DNA of 64,000 nucleotides from Paraburkholderia phenazinium (GCF_900142845.1 NZ_FSRU01000001.1:2666001-2730000); one strand, 5' to 3'; positions 47,501 through 56,419 are shown, numbered from the stretch's first letter. The notes: generated by a model from the letters alone, not told the origin. Program-made: numbers and translations.

Positions 47501-49373
47501 GCCGCAGCCTTATCAGCAAGCTTATCCGCAGCCTTACAACGCGCCCTATCCGCAAGCAGGGGCGCCCTACGGGGCACCAGCGCCGTATGTGTCGACGCCG
47601 TGGCCAATGTCGCCGGCTGCGCGTGAGGCGCAAGCCAATGCGTATGCGCAAGCGGCGCCGCAGCAGGGTAGCTATCCAGCACTGCCAGGTAATCAGCGCA
47701 AGACCGGCAAGAAGCAGACGACGGCCCGCAACCAGACTGCCACGCGCACGGCGAACGGCGCGGGGCAGGCGTACGCGCAGGCACCGTATGGGCAGCAACA
47801 AGGCTATGCGCAGCAGCCGTACTATGGTCAGCAACCGTATCCGCAACAGCAGGGGTACGGGCAGCAGCCTTACCCGCAGCAGCAGGCCTATGCGCCGCAG
47901 CCGTATCCTCCGCAGCAGCAGGCGTACGGGCAACCGGCATACGGTCAGCAAGCGTATGCCCAGCAGAACTACGGCAATCAAGGCTACTACCCGCCGCAAC
48001 AACCGTACATTCCGCAACCGCCGGCAGGCTACGCGCAGCCCTACTACCCGCCCGTGCCCGCGACGCAAACCGCACCGGCCGGCAACAGCAACGGCAGCTA
48101 TGCACCCGCGCCGGCCAACGTCGCCAACGCGCAGACGCTCGGTGTCGCGGAAGAACTGGCGCAGGTCAATCGCGAGCAGACAAGTACCGTGTCCGGCGGC
48201 ATTGTGTTCCGCAATCGCGCAGGCGAAGACGGTCTGTCGCAGTTGACCGATATCGAAGCGCCGGTCCAGGGACGCATCCAGGCCGGCAACGGCCACGTCG
48301 TCGTCACGGCCACACCGGTGACGCTCGATGCGGGCACCGCGAGCAGCCAGCTCTCGACCCTCGCGCGCTTCGGCTCGGGGCTCGCGCCGTATACGCCGGG
48401 CGACACCACCGCTTCGACGCCCGTGACCAGCGCGACGAACAGGTTCGGCTCGCAAACCGCCAGTGGCGTCGGTTTGTCAGTCGGCTATGAAACCCGCAGC
48501 TTCAAGGCCGACGTAGGCACCACGCCGATCGGCTTTCCGGTCGAGAACATCGTCGGCGGCCTGGAGTATGACGGCGGCATCACCGACAAGGTGTCCTACA
48601 CACTCGCCGTGGCACGGCGTGCGGTCACCGATAGCCTGCTCTCCTACGCCGGCGCCAAGGATTCGGGCCAGAATCTTCAGTGGGGCGGTGTCACGTCGAG
48701 CGGGGCGCTGGGCAGTCTCTCCTGGGACGATGGCACGAGCGGCCTGTACGTGAACGGATCGTTCCAGTATCTCGAAGGCAGCAACGTCGAGAGCAACTAC
48801 GCGGGTAAAGGCGGCGGCGGCGTCTACACGCGCGTCTATAAGGACGCTGACCAGACCTTGACGATCGGCGTCAACACGACGCTGATGCGCTACGACAAAA
48901 ACCTGTCCTACTTCACGTATGGCCAGGGCGGCTACTTCAGTCCGCAGCAGTATGTGATCCTGAACCTGCCTGTTGAATACATGGGCCGCAACGGAGAGTT
49001 CACCTACGATCTCAAGGGGTCGATCGGCGTGCAGCATTACCGGCTGAACTCCTCGCCGTATTTTCCGACGAGCACGAGCGCCCAGACGGCAGCGGCTGAC
49101 AACATGAACAGCATCACCACGACCACGCTCGACAGCAACGCGATCTACCCAAGCCAGAGCAAGACCGGCATTGCGTACTCGTTTAGCGCGGTGGGTGAGT
49201 ATCAACTGGCGCCGCAACTCGCAGTGGGCGCGACCGCTTCGCTCGGCAACGCATATCAGTATCGGGAATGGCTGGCTGCCGTTTATGTGCGGTATAGCTT
49301 TACCAAGCAGAGCGGGCTGCAGCCGTTCCCGCCGGCGCCGTTGACGTCGCCGTATGTGTCGTTGTCGAATTAG
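44532..49373 (+). CDS. bcsC: Cellulose export porin BcsC, extended linker
   Basis: 1613 residues, larger than E. coli (about 1157) or Komagataeibacter (about 1325) BcsC. A signal peptide (MRLSALALALSLVSVSIATL, cleavage near FAQA) is followed by many TPR repeats in residues 30-850 (for example LLGEMLLNNGDPVGAEQAYRMAL), a periplasmic scaffold. A Tyr/Pro/Gln-rich linker spans roughly residues 900-1190. The C-terminal outer-membrane beta-barrel begins near residue 1220 (GIVFRNRAGEDGLSQLTDIEAP) and ends in aromatic strands (LAAVYVRYSFTKQSG). It exports the glucan through the outer membrane. The last gene of the operon. Confidence 0.95.
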   Translation: MRLSALALALSLVSVSIATLPTAVFAQASSDPLNVLIDQGKYWQTHHRGDLAEQAWQKVLRIDPKQPDALFGMGMVLADRKDGSGAQQYLARLREVAPSYPNIDELGRRLGESSLRDQTVNDARRLQQSGQSASAVQQYQRALEGKPATPELQLEYYQALAATPQGWDQARRGLQQLAQQNPDDPRYALAYAQHLTYRDVTRREGIAQLAKLSGDSAVGAAARKSWRQALLWLDARASDAPLYQSYLQLVPDDAAVKARSDSMVQQDAAARERAQQNAAVDARGRTIADGFAALDRGDLATARAKFSSVLTSSPNDGDALGGMGIAALKQEHFSEARDYLERASRGANPARWKDALLSATYWTYTSDAIGARSNGEFAKAKSLFERAIAINPSDVTAQVLLGEMLLNNGDPVGAEQAYRMALRRQADNPDAIRGLVGALAAQGRGDEALQFANQLNAEQQSKAGGIDRLRGEAQAAQARAAEARGDLGAARSLFEDALLSNPDDPWLRLDLARIYVRQGAVGNARSMMDGLLAAHPDMTDALYASALLSAETQDWSAGLAQLDRIPAAQRTDAMATLQHRLWVHQQASLAIQMAKSGQTQQAFATLSATEPVAAGNPELIGVVASAYQQAGDPGRALWLVRSAMNAAPGNTDLLLQYAGILLASHQDAELGTVMRQLAATQLTPEQRTDFGNLNLAIVVRQCDAVRQRGDLASAYDVIAPWLAAMPDNADLQAALGRLYSSAGDDRNALASYRVALTRRPDDLSLMLAAIPAATGAKDFRYAESLATQALNTAPDDPAVLAAVGRMYRAEGKLTLASEYLQRSLIAANTPVTSGGPRAGSASNVPRGWEVAMRRIGATPLPGTNPFEGKTAIDVPADATGAGVAPRINGGFSATVTMPSAAPAASPYSQSSFPTQTVPTYPPPQQPSPYVAPYTAPYVQPSVAPANPSGMPSSSNGAGGYGPDNYGSSQTGVPAAAPLQPYPGQGQAPVQPQPYQQAYPQPYNAPYPQAGAPYGAPAPYVSTPWPMSPAAREAQANAYAQAAPQQGSYPALPGNQRKTGKKQTTARNQTATRTANGAGQAYAQAPYGQQQGYAQQPYYGQQPYPQQQGYGQQPYPQQQAYAPQPYPPQQQAYGQPAYGQQAYAQQNYGNQGYYPPQQPYIPQPPAGYAQPYYPPVPATQTAPAGNSNGSYAPAPANVANAQTLGVAEELAQVNREQTSTVSGGIVFRNRAGEDGLSQLTDIEAPVQGRIQAGNGHVVVTATPVTLDAGTASSQLSTLARFGSGLAPYTPGDTTASTPVTSATNRFGSQTASGVGLSVGYETRSFKADVGTTPIGFPVENIVGGLEYDGGITDKVSYTLAVARRAVTDSLLSYAGAKDSGQNLQWGGVTSSGALGSLSWDDGTSGLYVNGSFQYLEGSNVESNYAGKGGGGVYTRVYKDADQTLTIGVNTTLMRYDKNLSYFTYGQGGYFSPQQYVILNLPVEYMGRNGEFTYDLKGSIGVQHYRLNSSPYFPTSTSAQTAAADNMNSITTTTLDSNAIYPSQSKTGIAYSFSAVGEYQLAPQLAVGATASLGNAYQYREWLAAVYVRYSFTKQSGLQPFPPAPLTSPYVSLSN
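47260..48060 (+). repeat. Tyr/Pro/Gln-rich low-complexity repeat in bcsC
   Basis: Imperfect tandem units of about 8-12 residues (QQPYPQQQ, YGQQPYPQ, QPYPPQQQ, GQQAYAQQ, NYGNQGYYPPQQ) dominate the central stretch at about 47800-48040. A looser Pro/Tyr/Ala/Gln-rich region lies before it. The DNA repeats CAGCAG and CCGTAT codon patterns. The region is in frame inside bcsC and has no fixed fold expected. Confidence 0.85.
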
Positions 49374-49575
49374 GGGGAGAGGCGGTAGAGCGTTTTGGAT
49401 CGCACACGTGTGTTTTGGGCATGCGTGTGCGGAGGTGGCGGTTGAGCTTCGGCTCCTGTTTGCCGCGTCGAGCATCGGCAACGCGTTGCTCAGGCCACGA
49501 AGTTACCGCTGGTTTTTGGTCCGCTAGTCCCCGCCAGAAACGCCGTCGCATACCCCGTGGTTCGTGGCTAACTGC

Positions 49576-49884
49576 CTATGCAGCCACACCAGCAACCACA
49601 GGCTTGACCTTCTTCGGAGCATGCTTGCGTGCGTGCCACAGGTCATGCGCTGTCTGCAGCGCCAGCCAGAAATCCGCGTTGTTACCGTTCTCGACACCCA
49701 GCCACGCCTCCAGCCGCAAGGCCATCTCGGGCGATACGCCAATCCGCTCGTTCAGCAGACGGGAAAAAGTGGTGCGGGCGACGCCAAGCTGCGCCGCCGC
49801 CTCCGTGACACTGAGATGCAGCGAAGGCAGAATATCTTCGCGCAGGAGCGCACCAGGGTGCGCTGGATTAAACATCTTGGACAT
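49576..49884 (-). CDS. higA: HigA-like antitoxin
   Basis: About 102 residues from MSKMFNPAHPGALLREDILP, an HTH-XRE antitoxin of the HigA/VapI type. The helix-turn-helix LSVTEAAAQLGVARTTFSRLLNERIGVSPEMALRLEAWLG is full, followed by a C-terminal FWLALQTAHDLWHARK helix. It lies downstream of higB, the inverted order typical of higBA. The operator palindrome upstream of higB should be its binding site. An in-frame extension to 49971 overlaps higB and is less likely. Neutralises HigB and represses the operon. Confidence 0.88.
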   Translation of the reverse strand: MSKMFNPAHPGALLREDILPSLHLSVTEAAAQLGVARTTFSRLLNERIGVSPEMALRLEAWLGVENGNNADFWLALQTAHDLWHARKHAPKKVKPVVAGVAA

Positions 49885-49948
49885 AACTCTATTATCAGAT
49901 AAATGCATCAAGCGAATGGTTTCCCAACACGATCGAAGTTGGGCTTCA

Positions 49949-50227
49949 TCAGTGGTAGTCCTGGTAGTCAACCAGGATCACGTCAATACCTTCAAACTCG
50001 AACGTCAGTCTCCAGTTTCCGCTGACCCATATCGACCAGCGACCCGTCTGGGTACCCGCCAGGGGATGGAGGTTCCATCCGAACCTCTTGATGTCGTCCG
50101 GGGTCTTCGCAATATCGAGCACCGTCAGCTGACGGTTGAGCTTCGCTGCGTGAGCTGCCTGGATACCTGCTTTTGACCCGGTCTCGTAAAACCTCTGTAC
50201 ACCCTTGTGCCTGAACGACTTGATCAT
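49949..50227 (-). CDS. higB: HigB-like RelE-family toxin
   Basis: About 92 residues from MIKSFRHKGVQRFYETGSKAG. RelE/HigB-type ribosome-dependent endoribonuclease fold; signature segments KLNRQLTVLDIAKTPDDIKRFGWNLHPLAG and the C-terminal GRWSIWVSGNWRLTFEFEGID, VILVDYQDYH. The conserved C-terminal aromatic, Arg and His residues are present, so it is probably active. It precedes higA by 64 bases, with a palindromic operator upstream. Sits between the bcs operon and a gene-poor stretch. Confidence 0.88.
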   Translation of the reverse strand: MIKSFRHKGVQRFYETGSKAGIQAAHAAKLNRQLTVLDIAKTPDDIKRFGWNLHPLAGTQTGRWSIWVSGNWRLTFEFEGIDVILVDYQDYH

Positions 50228-50254
50228 GCCTACTTCTACCACCACGCTAAAAAT

Positions 50255-50280
50255 TGTAGCATGTAGCACGACGTGCTACA
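50255..50280 (-). promoter_or_regulatory. higBA operator palindrome
   Basis: TGTAGCACGACGTGCTACA (50262-50280) is a perfect 19-bp palindrome with one central base. An extra half-site TGTAGCA lies adjacent at 50255-50261. It is 35 bases before the higB ATG. It fits binding by HigA or the HigBA complex for autoregulation. Confidence 0.78.
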
Positions 50281-51267
50281 AGATTTCCAGATCTGATGTC
50301 AGCCTATGGGACGACGGGTGTACAACAGGACTTGGGGGAAATTTTTAAGTTAGGCGGACGCAAACCGAGTGCTATCCGCCAACGGCAAACAGGGTCGGCC
50401 CACTGCTTTTCAGGTCAACCATGGCGAGGTCGCAGCCTCTGTTCCTGCCTGTCCATGTTCATGGATCGACAGGTAATTTGATCACATACTTGTTAGTAGT
50501 GCCATCTATAAATCGGACAGCAACAATACTTTACATCACACCTCCTCTAGCACCGATTCGCGCGCTGTCCGTTGAGTCAGGCATGGCAGCCTCCGCACAA
50601 ACGGTACTCGTGATTTCAAGATGCATGCCGGAAAACGACTCCATACTCGCCCGTTTTAGAAACCGGAAAGCGTTATGGGGCCATTCAGCCAGGCCGACGA
50701 ACATTTCGTCAAAGACGTTGTTGAGGCGCTCCTCGAACGACGAAGGATTAACTGCAACCGAAGTATTGGCAGGTCACCCGTCATTCCCCGCTGGGAAGAT
50801 GACGTAAGCCCGACGCTCTTTCTCTCCTCCGCCGGGATCAAGCAGGCAACGGGACGCACCCCGTTGCGTGGGTCGGTTTATGGAAGTCTGGAAAAGAAAC
50901 TCGCTGAGTTGTTAGAGTTCAACAAGCCGGATATGGCGGCTTGCCCCGAACCTGGACGCGACGAGTAGCAGATAGTCCTAAGCCCTTGTGCTCGAGCGCC
51001 GGAATGGTCATGCCCCTGATGTGATCGCCCGTCACGCGCTCCATGCCCGGATGACAGTCTCAACAACCAACCGGAGGCCGCGTGCCAACTGTTGCGCTGT
51101 TGAATTCGAACGGGACAGATTTTGCGGAACTGGCGCCTGACAAAACTAACTTGTCCACAGAAACTGTTCACAACGCTGTGGACAACCTAGCTGTACGCCT
51201 CCCAAGTCCCTGACGTAGAACGAAAATCATCGTGCGTCCCCACGCCGTGCAGCTTGCCCGACCAAAA
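50281..51267. other. Gene-poor accessory gap
   Basis: 987 bases without a convincing gene. Base composition is visibly less GC-biased around 50.44-50.56 kb. A 97-codon plus-strand reading frame (50675-50968, starting MGPFSQADEHFVKDVVEALL) and a 128-codon one in another frame (50421-50807) have no recognisable homologue and weak or no ribosome-binding sites. The end, about 50.99-51.19 kb, holds GC-rich, stop-broken sequence. It probably is decayed foreign DNA linked to the higBA insertion, but no transposase or repeat boundary was identified. Confidence 0.45.
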
Positions 51268-52074
51268 CTAACCCACAGCCGGAAAGAACCCAAGATATTC
51301 AAACGCCGCCTCACCCCCACCATCGACGCAATCGCCAAGCGCCCCCACCGACACGAGTGCATCCACCGTCGCCCGGCGGTTTGAAACAAAACGCCAGACA
51401 GGTGCCGCAGCAGACGGCGACCTCTCCTCAGCCAGTACATCGCCGGAACCCACCGCACTCACCTCCCGCAGCGCCGCCAGCAACGCCTCGCGCGACGGCG
51501 AATGCACAACGAATCCTTCATTCGCCAACGCAGCCACATCAATACCAAGCAACGCACACAGCCGCTGCTTGACTGGCACATCCGCCGCATCGGCGGCACG
51601 CGACCGCGCGATCAGATCCACGGTCGTCGCATCCACCAGTTGCCCGGCCCGCATCAGCGGCGCGAGCCCAGGGGTCCATGCCTCCGGCGGACAGCCCTTA
51701 TTGGCAGGCTCCAGCTGGATAAACGGATTGATTTCGGCCGGATAGATACGGCAGACGAAAGGCCGCTCCTCGTAGATACGACAGCGCATGTCCGCTTGCA
51801 GATTCGGACACGCTCCGGCAAACGCCCCCGTCAGGATCACCACGATCCGAGTGGGCAAACTGCCGCTCATCGCCGCAAACGAACGGCGGCGTTTATGTGC
51901 CGCCTGCAGATTGTCCGCAGCGGGTTCCTCAGGCCAGGGCAAGGCCTCGCAGAGAATCTGCACCTCGTTACCACGACCAAGCCAGGCGAGTGCTTCTGCA
52001 ACCGTCAACGGCAAACGCAGATCGTGGCAGCAATTGCCGCACATCGTGCAGCCAAAATCGATATCCATACTCAT
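51268..52074 (-). CDS. YkgJ-family cysteine-cluster protein
   Basis: About 268 residues from MSMDIDFGCTMCGNCCHDLRL. The N-terminal CxxCGxCC motif, and further Cys in ACPNLQADMRCRIYEERPFVCRIYPAEINP, form the YkgJ zinc or iron-sulfur cluster signature. The C-terminal half is without recognised motifs but has Ala-rich helices. The start is at 52074 or 52068. An in-frame longer start (52317) overlaps the DUF2252 gene and is unlikely. Function of the family is unknown; cluster binding or protein demethylation accessory roles have been suggested. Downstream of, and in the same direction as, the DUF2252 gene. Confidence 0.82.
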   Translation of the reverse strand: MSMDIDFGCTMCGNCCHDLRLPLTVAEALAWLGRGNEVQILCEALPWPEEPAADNLQAAHKRRRSFAAMSGSLPTRIVVILTGAFAGACPNLQADMRCRIYEERPFVCRIYPAEINPFIQLEPANKGCPPEAWTPGLAPLMRAGQLVDATTVDLIARSRAADAADVPVKQRLCALLGIDVAALANEGFVVHSPSREALLAALREVSAVGSGDVLAEERSPSAAAPVWRFVSNRRATVDALVSVGALGDCVDGGGEAAFEYLGFFPAVG

Positions 52075-52283
52075 ACTCAAGTCAGCCTTGCACCGCGCGA
52101 CGCAGTGGATTGTCCAGCACCCAGCTTCGTGCCTGGCACCCCCGTCGGACACGCCCAACAGTTGTGCCGCGCACAAGCAGTCGGGATTAGTCGGTTCAAA
52201 GCGCCTGTTCTTACAGCTATGAGAACTTTTTTTACGGAGGTCGACCCACGGTCTCCTGCCGGCGGCAGGCCGGCCGCACTCTA

Positions 52284-53513
52284 TCACGCGCCGGCATCGA
52301 GCGAGTAACGCCGGCAATGTTCGAGGTAGCCCGCCTCATGGCCGCTCACCAGCTCGACGATACTCTTCCAGAGCCACGGCGGCGCGTCGATCGTCTTGCT
52401 GCGGCTGCGCCGCAGCTCGCCGAGCCAGGCCTTGCGCTCGATATCGTCCATCTGGCGCGCATGCGCTTTGCCCACCACGAGCGCCAGGAAACGCGCCGCC
52501 TTCATCGCTTCGTCGCGCGTCAGTTGCTCGATGGTCAGCTTCATGTCTTGCGGCAGCAGTTCGCGAATCACCACCGACCGTTCGGCAAGCCGCGCCGCAC
52601 GCATCCGGTCGCCGAGAAACGGCGCGAGATGACGCGCGCCCTCCACCACCCGCTGCGCGTTGTCGCGCGGCATGCGCACGCCCGCGTAGCGCGGCGCGGC
52701 CGCCTGCGCCGCTTCCTTGATGTCGATCAGGCACAGGTCGTCGCCGTCCAGCGCCGCACCGTCGACGTCGAGCAGCACTGCGTAGCGCAAGCGTCCCAGC
52801 GAGCTGCAGCCCTTCACCCAATACGCTGCATCGAGCACGGCGACCTTGGCCGCTTCGTCCTCCGAACGCAACTCGGTCGCGAGACGCGCCACCGTGCGCT
52901 TCTCGAACAGCGCGTCGATTTCCCTGCGTTCGCTTTTCGACAACGGCCAGAAGCGCTTGCCAAGCGGAATGTGCGGCTCGATATCCTCGATGCGTTCTTC
53001 GGCCAGGTGCTGCCAGGAGCGCCGCAAAGCCTCCTTCATGACGACGCGCACCGCTTCGGGCTTCTCGGCCTGAATGTCGGTGTGATCCGAGGTGTCGTCG
53101 AAGGCCCGTTCGTAGCCGTCCGCCAACGCCTCCATCATGCGAACCGTGGTGACGCCCGGCAGATCCGAGCCGCGCGCGGCGGTGGCAAGCGAAAGGCCCA
53201 ACCGGATCAGATCGTGCGCTGGATTGCCGATCACCGTCTGATCCAGATCGCGAATCTGGATTTCCACGCGGCCTTGCGCATTCGCCATCGGCCCGATGTT
53301 GCCGGCATGGCAGTCGCCGCAGATCCATACCGCGGGCCCTTCCGGCAGCGTGTGACTCTCCATGCCGTCGAGCCATTCGTAAAACTTGGCGGTGTTGCCG
53401 CGCACATAAGCATGCGCCGAGCGCGCCATCCTGGCGTTGCGGCGCGCGGTCAGCAGATCCAGCCGCTCGCCCGGTTTGGGAAGTCCAGTACGACTGGCGT
53501 TTTTCTTCGGCAT
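52284..53513 (-). CDS. DUF2252 family protein
   Basis: 409 residues beginning MPKKNASRTGLPKPGERLDLL. DUF2252 signature regions: FYEWLDG, CGDCHAGNIGPM (a HxGN-like motif as in aminoglycoside kinase folds), IRDLDQTVIGNPAHDLIRLGLSL (Asp-rich metal-binding segment), VLLDVDGAALDGDDLCLIDIKEA. The fold is probably kinase-like, substrate unknown. The start is an ATG without a strong ribosome-binding site. It is divergent from the hybrid kinase across 407 bases and upstream of the YkgJ gene. Confidence 0.83.
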   Translation of the reverse strand: MPKKNASRTGLPKPGERLDLLTARRNARMARSAHAYVRGNTAKFYEWLDGMESHTLPEGPAVWICGDCHAGNIGPMANAQGRVEIQIRDLDQTVIGNPAHDLIRLGLSLATAARGSDLPGVTTVRMMEALADGYERAFDDTSDHTDIQAEKPEAVRVVMKEALRRSWQHLAEERIEDIEPHIPLGKRFWPLSKSERREIDALFEKRTVARLATELRSEDEAAKVAVLDAAYWVKGCSSLGRLRYAVLLDVDGAALDGDDLCLIDIKEAAQAAAPRYAGVRMPRDNAQRVVEGARHLAPFLGDRMRAARLAERSVVIRELLPQDMKLTIEQLTRDEAMKAARFLALVVGKAHARQMDDIERKAWLGELRRSRSKTIDAPPWLWKSIVELVSGHEAGYLEHCRRYSLDAGA

Positions 53514-53920
53514 GGTGGAGAGGTCCAGAAGACTATCGTCTGATCGTTAGCCGACCACCATGCCACAGCCTGAAGCCACAAACAACCTGCCGCGCTCGCG
53601 CAGCTGCGCGTGTGCCTGTGGATTGGCCGTCCGGGAACGCAGATTGCTACCGGCAGGCTGTCATCGCCTCATGACCGTCCCGCTGGAGTGACCACCCTGT
53701 GCCACAAGACTCGCCTCTTCATCCGTGCAAACCCCCACCGCAACGCCTGGCGCGTTACCAGGCGGTGGTTGTGACCTACAATCATTTGCCGTCCCCGAGC
53801 GTTTGCCGTGGCTTGCCACGCACCTACCCCGCGCGTGTCTCTGCCCTGCCCGGCTTGTGCGTGACGCAAGACCGGCTGGCCCGAACGCGCTCATCGAAGT
53901 GACAACGGCGGAGCAAAACC
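53514..53920. promoter_or_regulatory. Divergent gap before hybrid kinase
   Basis: 407 bases, no gene. A hairpin with arms CGCCTGG/CCAGGCG (53744-53764, loop CGCGTTA) lies next to TACAAT (53777-53782), a candidate -10 box for the kinase gene. Repeat overlap with the -35 region would suit an operator. Both promoters of the divergent genes must be here. Confidence 0.4.
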
Positions 53921-56419
53921 ATGCCATTCACGGCAGAAGACCATGGGTGCCCCGGCTGGAAAGGGGAAATGGCCGAACGCATCCGGGCGTTCGACTGGAG
54001 CGCGACCGAACTGGGCCCCATCGACAGATGGCAGCAAAGTCTGATTGCCGCCGTGCAATTCGTACTCGGTTCGCCCCTGCCTCTCGTGATGCTGTGGGGC
54101 AGCCAGGGGTACATGGTCTACAACGACGCCTATGCGGTGTTCGCCGGCGGCCGGCATCCCTACCTGCTGGGTAGTCCTGTCGAAATGGGCTGGCCGGAGG
54201 TTGCCTCGTTCAACCGGAACGTCATGGACACCTGTCTGGCCGGCGGCACGCTGTCGTACCGCGACAAGGAGCTCGTGCTGCTGCGCAACGGCCAGCCCGA
54301 AGACGTGTGGATGGATCTGCACTACAGCCCCGTGGCCGACGACAGCGGCGCACCGGCCGGCGTGATCGCCGTCGTCGTGGAAACGACCGGGCGCGTCCTC
54401 ACGGAACGCTCGCGGCAACGCGCCGAGACCGCGCTGCGCGAAACCGACGAACGTCTGCAACTGGCGCTCAACACGGGCACCGTACTCGGCACCTGGGTGC
54501 TGGACGTCAGAGCCGACACGCTCACCGGCGACGAGCGCTTCGCCCGCACCTTCGGCGTTGCCGCCGGGCAGGCCGTGCGAGGCATCCCACGCAGCGCGAC
54601 CGGCGCGGCGATTCATCCCGACGATCTCGGCGAGGCGCGTCGTCTCACGCGCGAGGCCACGCAGACCGGCAAGCCGTACCGGGCCGAATATCGCATCCGC
54701 CGTCCGGACGGCGAATACATCTGGGTGCAGGCAAACGGCCAATGCGAATTCGACGACCGCGGCGCGCCCTATCGCTTTCCGGGCGTGCTGATCGACATTC
54801 ACGAACGCAAGATCGCCGAGCAGGCGCTGCGCCAACTCACGGAAACCCTCGAGCAACGCGTCACCGACGCTGTAGCGGCACGCGCGCTCGCCGAAGAGCA
54901 ACTGCGCCAGGCGCAGAAGATGGAAGCGATCGGCAGCCTGACCGGCGGCGTCGCGCACGACTTCAACAACGTGCTGCAGGTGATCAACGGCAACCTGCAG
55001 ATGCTCGCCGCCGATGCCGACGACCACCCCGCCACGCAGCGCAGAATCGCCGCGGCCAGCCAGGCCGTCAAACGCGGCGCACAACTCGCCGCCCACCTGC
55101 TCGCCTTCGCGCGGCGCCAGCCGCTCTCGCCCGCCGTGTTGAATCCGCGGCGGCTGCTCAGCGGCATGAGCGAGATGCTGCATCACGCACTGGGCGAAAC
55201 CATCCGCGTCGAAACGGTGCTGGGCGCCGATCTCTGGAACGTCCTCGCCGATCGCAACCAGCTCGAAAACGCGTTGCTGAATCTGGCGATCAACGGCCGC
55301 GATGCCATGCGCGGCGAAGGCACGCTCACGGTTTGCGCCGAGAACCTCGTCGTCACCCGCCACGCCGATATCCCTGCTGGGGAGTACCTGGTATTTTCGA
55401 TCGCCGATACCGGTGTCGGCATGCCGGCCGAAGTGCTGGAGCGAGCCGTCGAGCCGTTTTTCACCACCAAGCCCAACGGTCACGGCACGGGCCTCGGCCT
55501 GAGCATGGTGTTCGGCTTTGTCAAACAGAGCGGCGGTCATACGCTGATCGACAGTGTGGTTGGCGAGGGCACGATAGTGCGGCTTTATTTCCCGCGCAGC
55601 CACGAAGCGGAGACCAGCGAGTTCGCCGATCAGAGCGAGACGACGGTCGGCGGACGCGAGACGGTCCTCGTGGTCGAAGACGACGCGGAGGTTCGGCTGA
55701 CCGCCGTCGAAATGCTGGCGCAGCTCGGCTACAAGGTGTTGACCGCAGCGGATGGCGACGCGGCGCTCGAGTTCATCGACAGCGACGTCCCCCTCGATCT
55801 GGTGTTCACCGACGTCGTCATGCCCGGCAGCGTCAAGAGCGTCGAGCTGGCGCGGCGTGCGGCATTGCGTTTGCCTGCGGTTCCGGTGCTCTTCACTTCC
55901 GGCTATACGCGCGATGAGATCTTCCATCACGGCAAGCTCGATCCCGGTGTCACGCTGCTGAGCAAGCCCTATCGTCGCGACGATCTCGCGCGCAAGGTAC
56001 GTGGCGTGCTGAACGCGCATCGCGCTGCGCTGGCGGCGGCGCCGGCCAAGGTGCCCGCACGCGTGTTGCTGGTAGAGGACGACTCGCCGTCGCGCGAAGC
56101 CATGGGCGAACTGCTCGCGGCGTTCGGACTGCAATGCACTGCGGTGGCAAGCGCGGAGGAAGCGCTCGAACTGGCGCCCGCGCATCGTTACGATATCCTG
56201 CTGAGCGACGTCACCTTGCCGGGCCTGTCCGGCGACGCACTCGCGCGCGCACTGCGGCATGCGCAGCCGGATCTGCGTATTCTGCTGATGTCGGGCTATG
56301 GCGAGCAGGCGAATATCGGCGAGGCCATACCGGGCGTCCGACTGCTGCCCAAGCCGTTCGACATCGCGGCGCTGCGCCGCGAACTCGCGGACTGGGGCGG
56401 GCATATCGAACCCACCTAG
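53921..56419 (+). CDS. Hybrid sensor histidine kinase, PAS and two receivers
   Basis: 832 residues, no clear membrane helix, so a cytoplasmic sensor. Domain order: PAS-like (about 30-160), second PAS with PAC (about 175-300, RIRRPDGEYIWVQANGQCEF), a coiled coil, and a HisKA-type domain with His346 in GGVAHDFNNVLQ. An HATPase follows (about 440-560, ADTGVGMPAEV and GTGLGLSMVFGFVKQSGG), then receiver 1 with Asp631 (FTDVVMPG) and receiver 2 with Asp763 (SDVTLPGLSG). It has no DNA-binding output, so signalling is to partners or by phosphotransfer. Stimulus unknown. The DUF72 gene follows 55 bases later, perhaps cotranscribed. Confidence 0.92.
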   Translation: MPFTAEDHGCPGWKGEMAERIRAFDWSATELGPIDRWQQSLIAAVQFVLGSPLPLVMLWGSQGYMVYNDAYAVFAGGRHPYLLGSPVEMGWPEVASFNRNVMDTCLAGGTLSYRDKELVLLRNGQPEDVWMDLHYSPVADDSGAPAGVIAVVVETTGRVLTERSRQRAETALRETDERLQLALNTGTVLGTWVLDVRADTLTGDERFARTFGVAAGQAVRGIPRSATGAAIHPDDLGEARRLTREATQTGKPYRAEYRIRRPDGEYIWVQANGQCEFDDRGAPYRFPGVLIDIHERKIAEQALRQLTETLEQRVTDAVAARALAEEQLRQAQKMEAIGSLTGGVAHDFNNVLQVINGNLQMLAADADDHPATQRRIAAASQAVKRGAQLAAHLLAFARRQPLSPAVLNPRRLLSGMSEMLHHALGETIRVETVLGADLWNVLADRNQLENALLNLAINGRDAMRGEGTLTVCAENLVVTRHADIPAGEYLVFSIADTGVGMPAEVLERAVEPFFTTKPNGHGTGLGLSMVFGFVKQSGGHTLIDSVVGEGTIVRLYFPRSHEAETSEFADQSETTVGGRETVLVVEDDAEVRLTAVEMLAQLGYKVLTAADGDAALEFIDSDVPLDLVFTDVVMPGSVKSVELARRAALRLPAVPVLFTSGYTRDEIFHHGKLDPGVTLLSKPYRRDDLARKVRGVLNAHRAALAAAPAKVPARVLLVEDDSPSREAMGELLAAFGLQCTAVASAEEALELAPAHRYDILLSDVTLPGLSGDALARALRHAQPDLRILLMSGYGEQANIGEAIPGVRLLPKPFDIAALRRELADWGGHIEPT

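Noticed and set aside
47800..48040. Repeat array considered as CRISPR or minisatellite outside genes
   Set aside because: The units are imperfect, in frame and encode the BcsC linker; there are no spacer-like unique segments between identical repeats.
49401..49431. CGCACACG/CGTGTGCG repeat after bcsC as a terminator
   Set aside because: Arms of 8 bases with a 15-base loop and no T-run after the second arm. Too weak to call.
50421..50968. Two overlapping plus-strand frames of 128 and 97 codons
   Set aside because: No homology recognised, no good ribosome-binding sites and different frames overlapping each other. Kept only as a note in the gap entry.
53891..56404. 837-codon minus-strand frame opposite the hybrid kinase
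   Set aside because: Long only because of high GC; kinase and receiver motifs are all on the plus strand.
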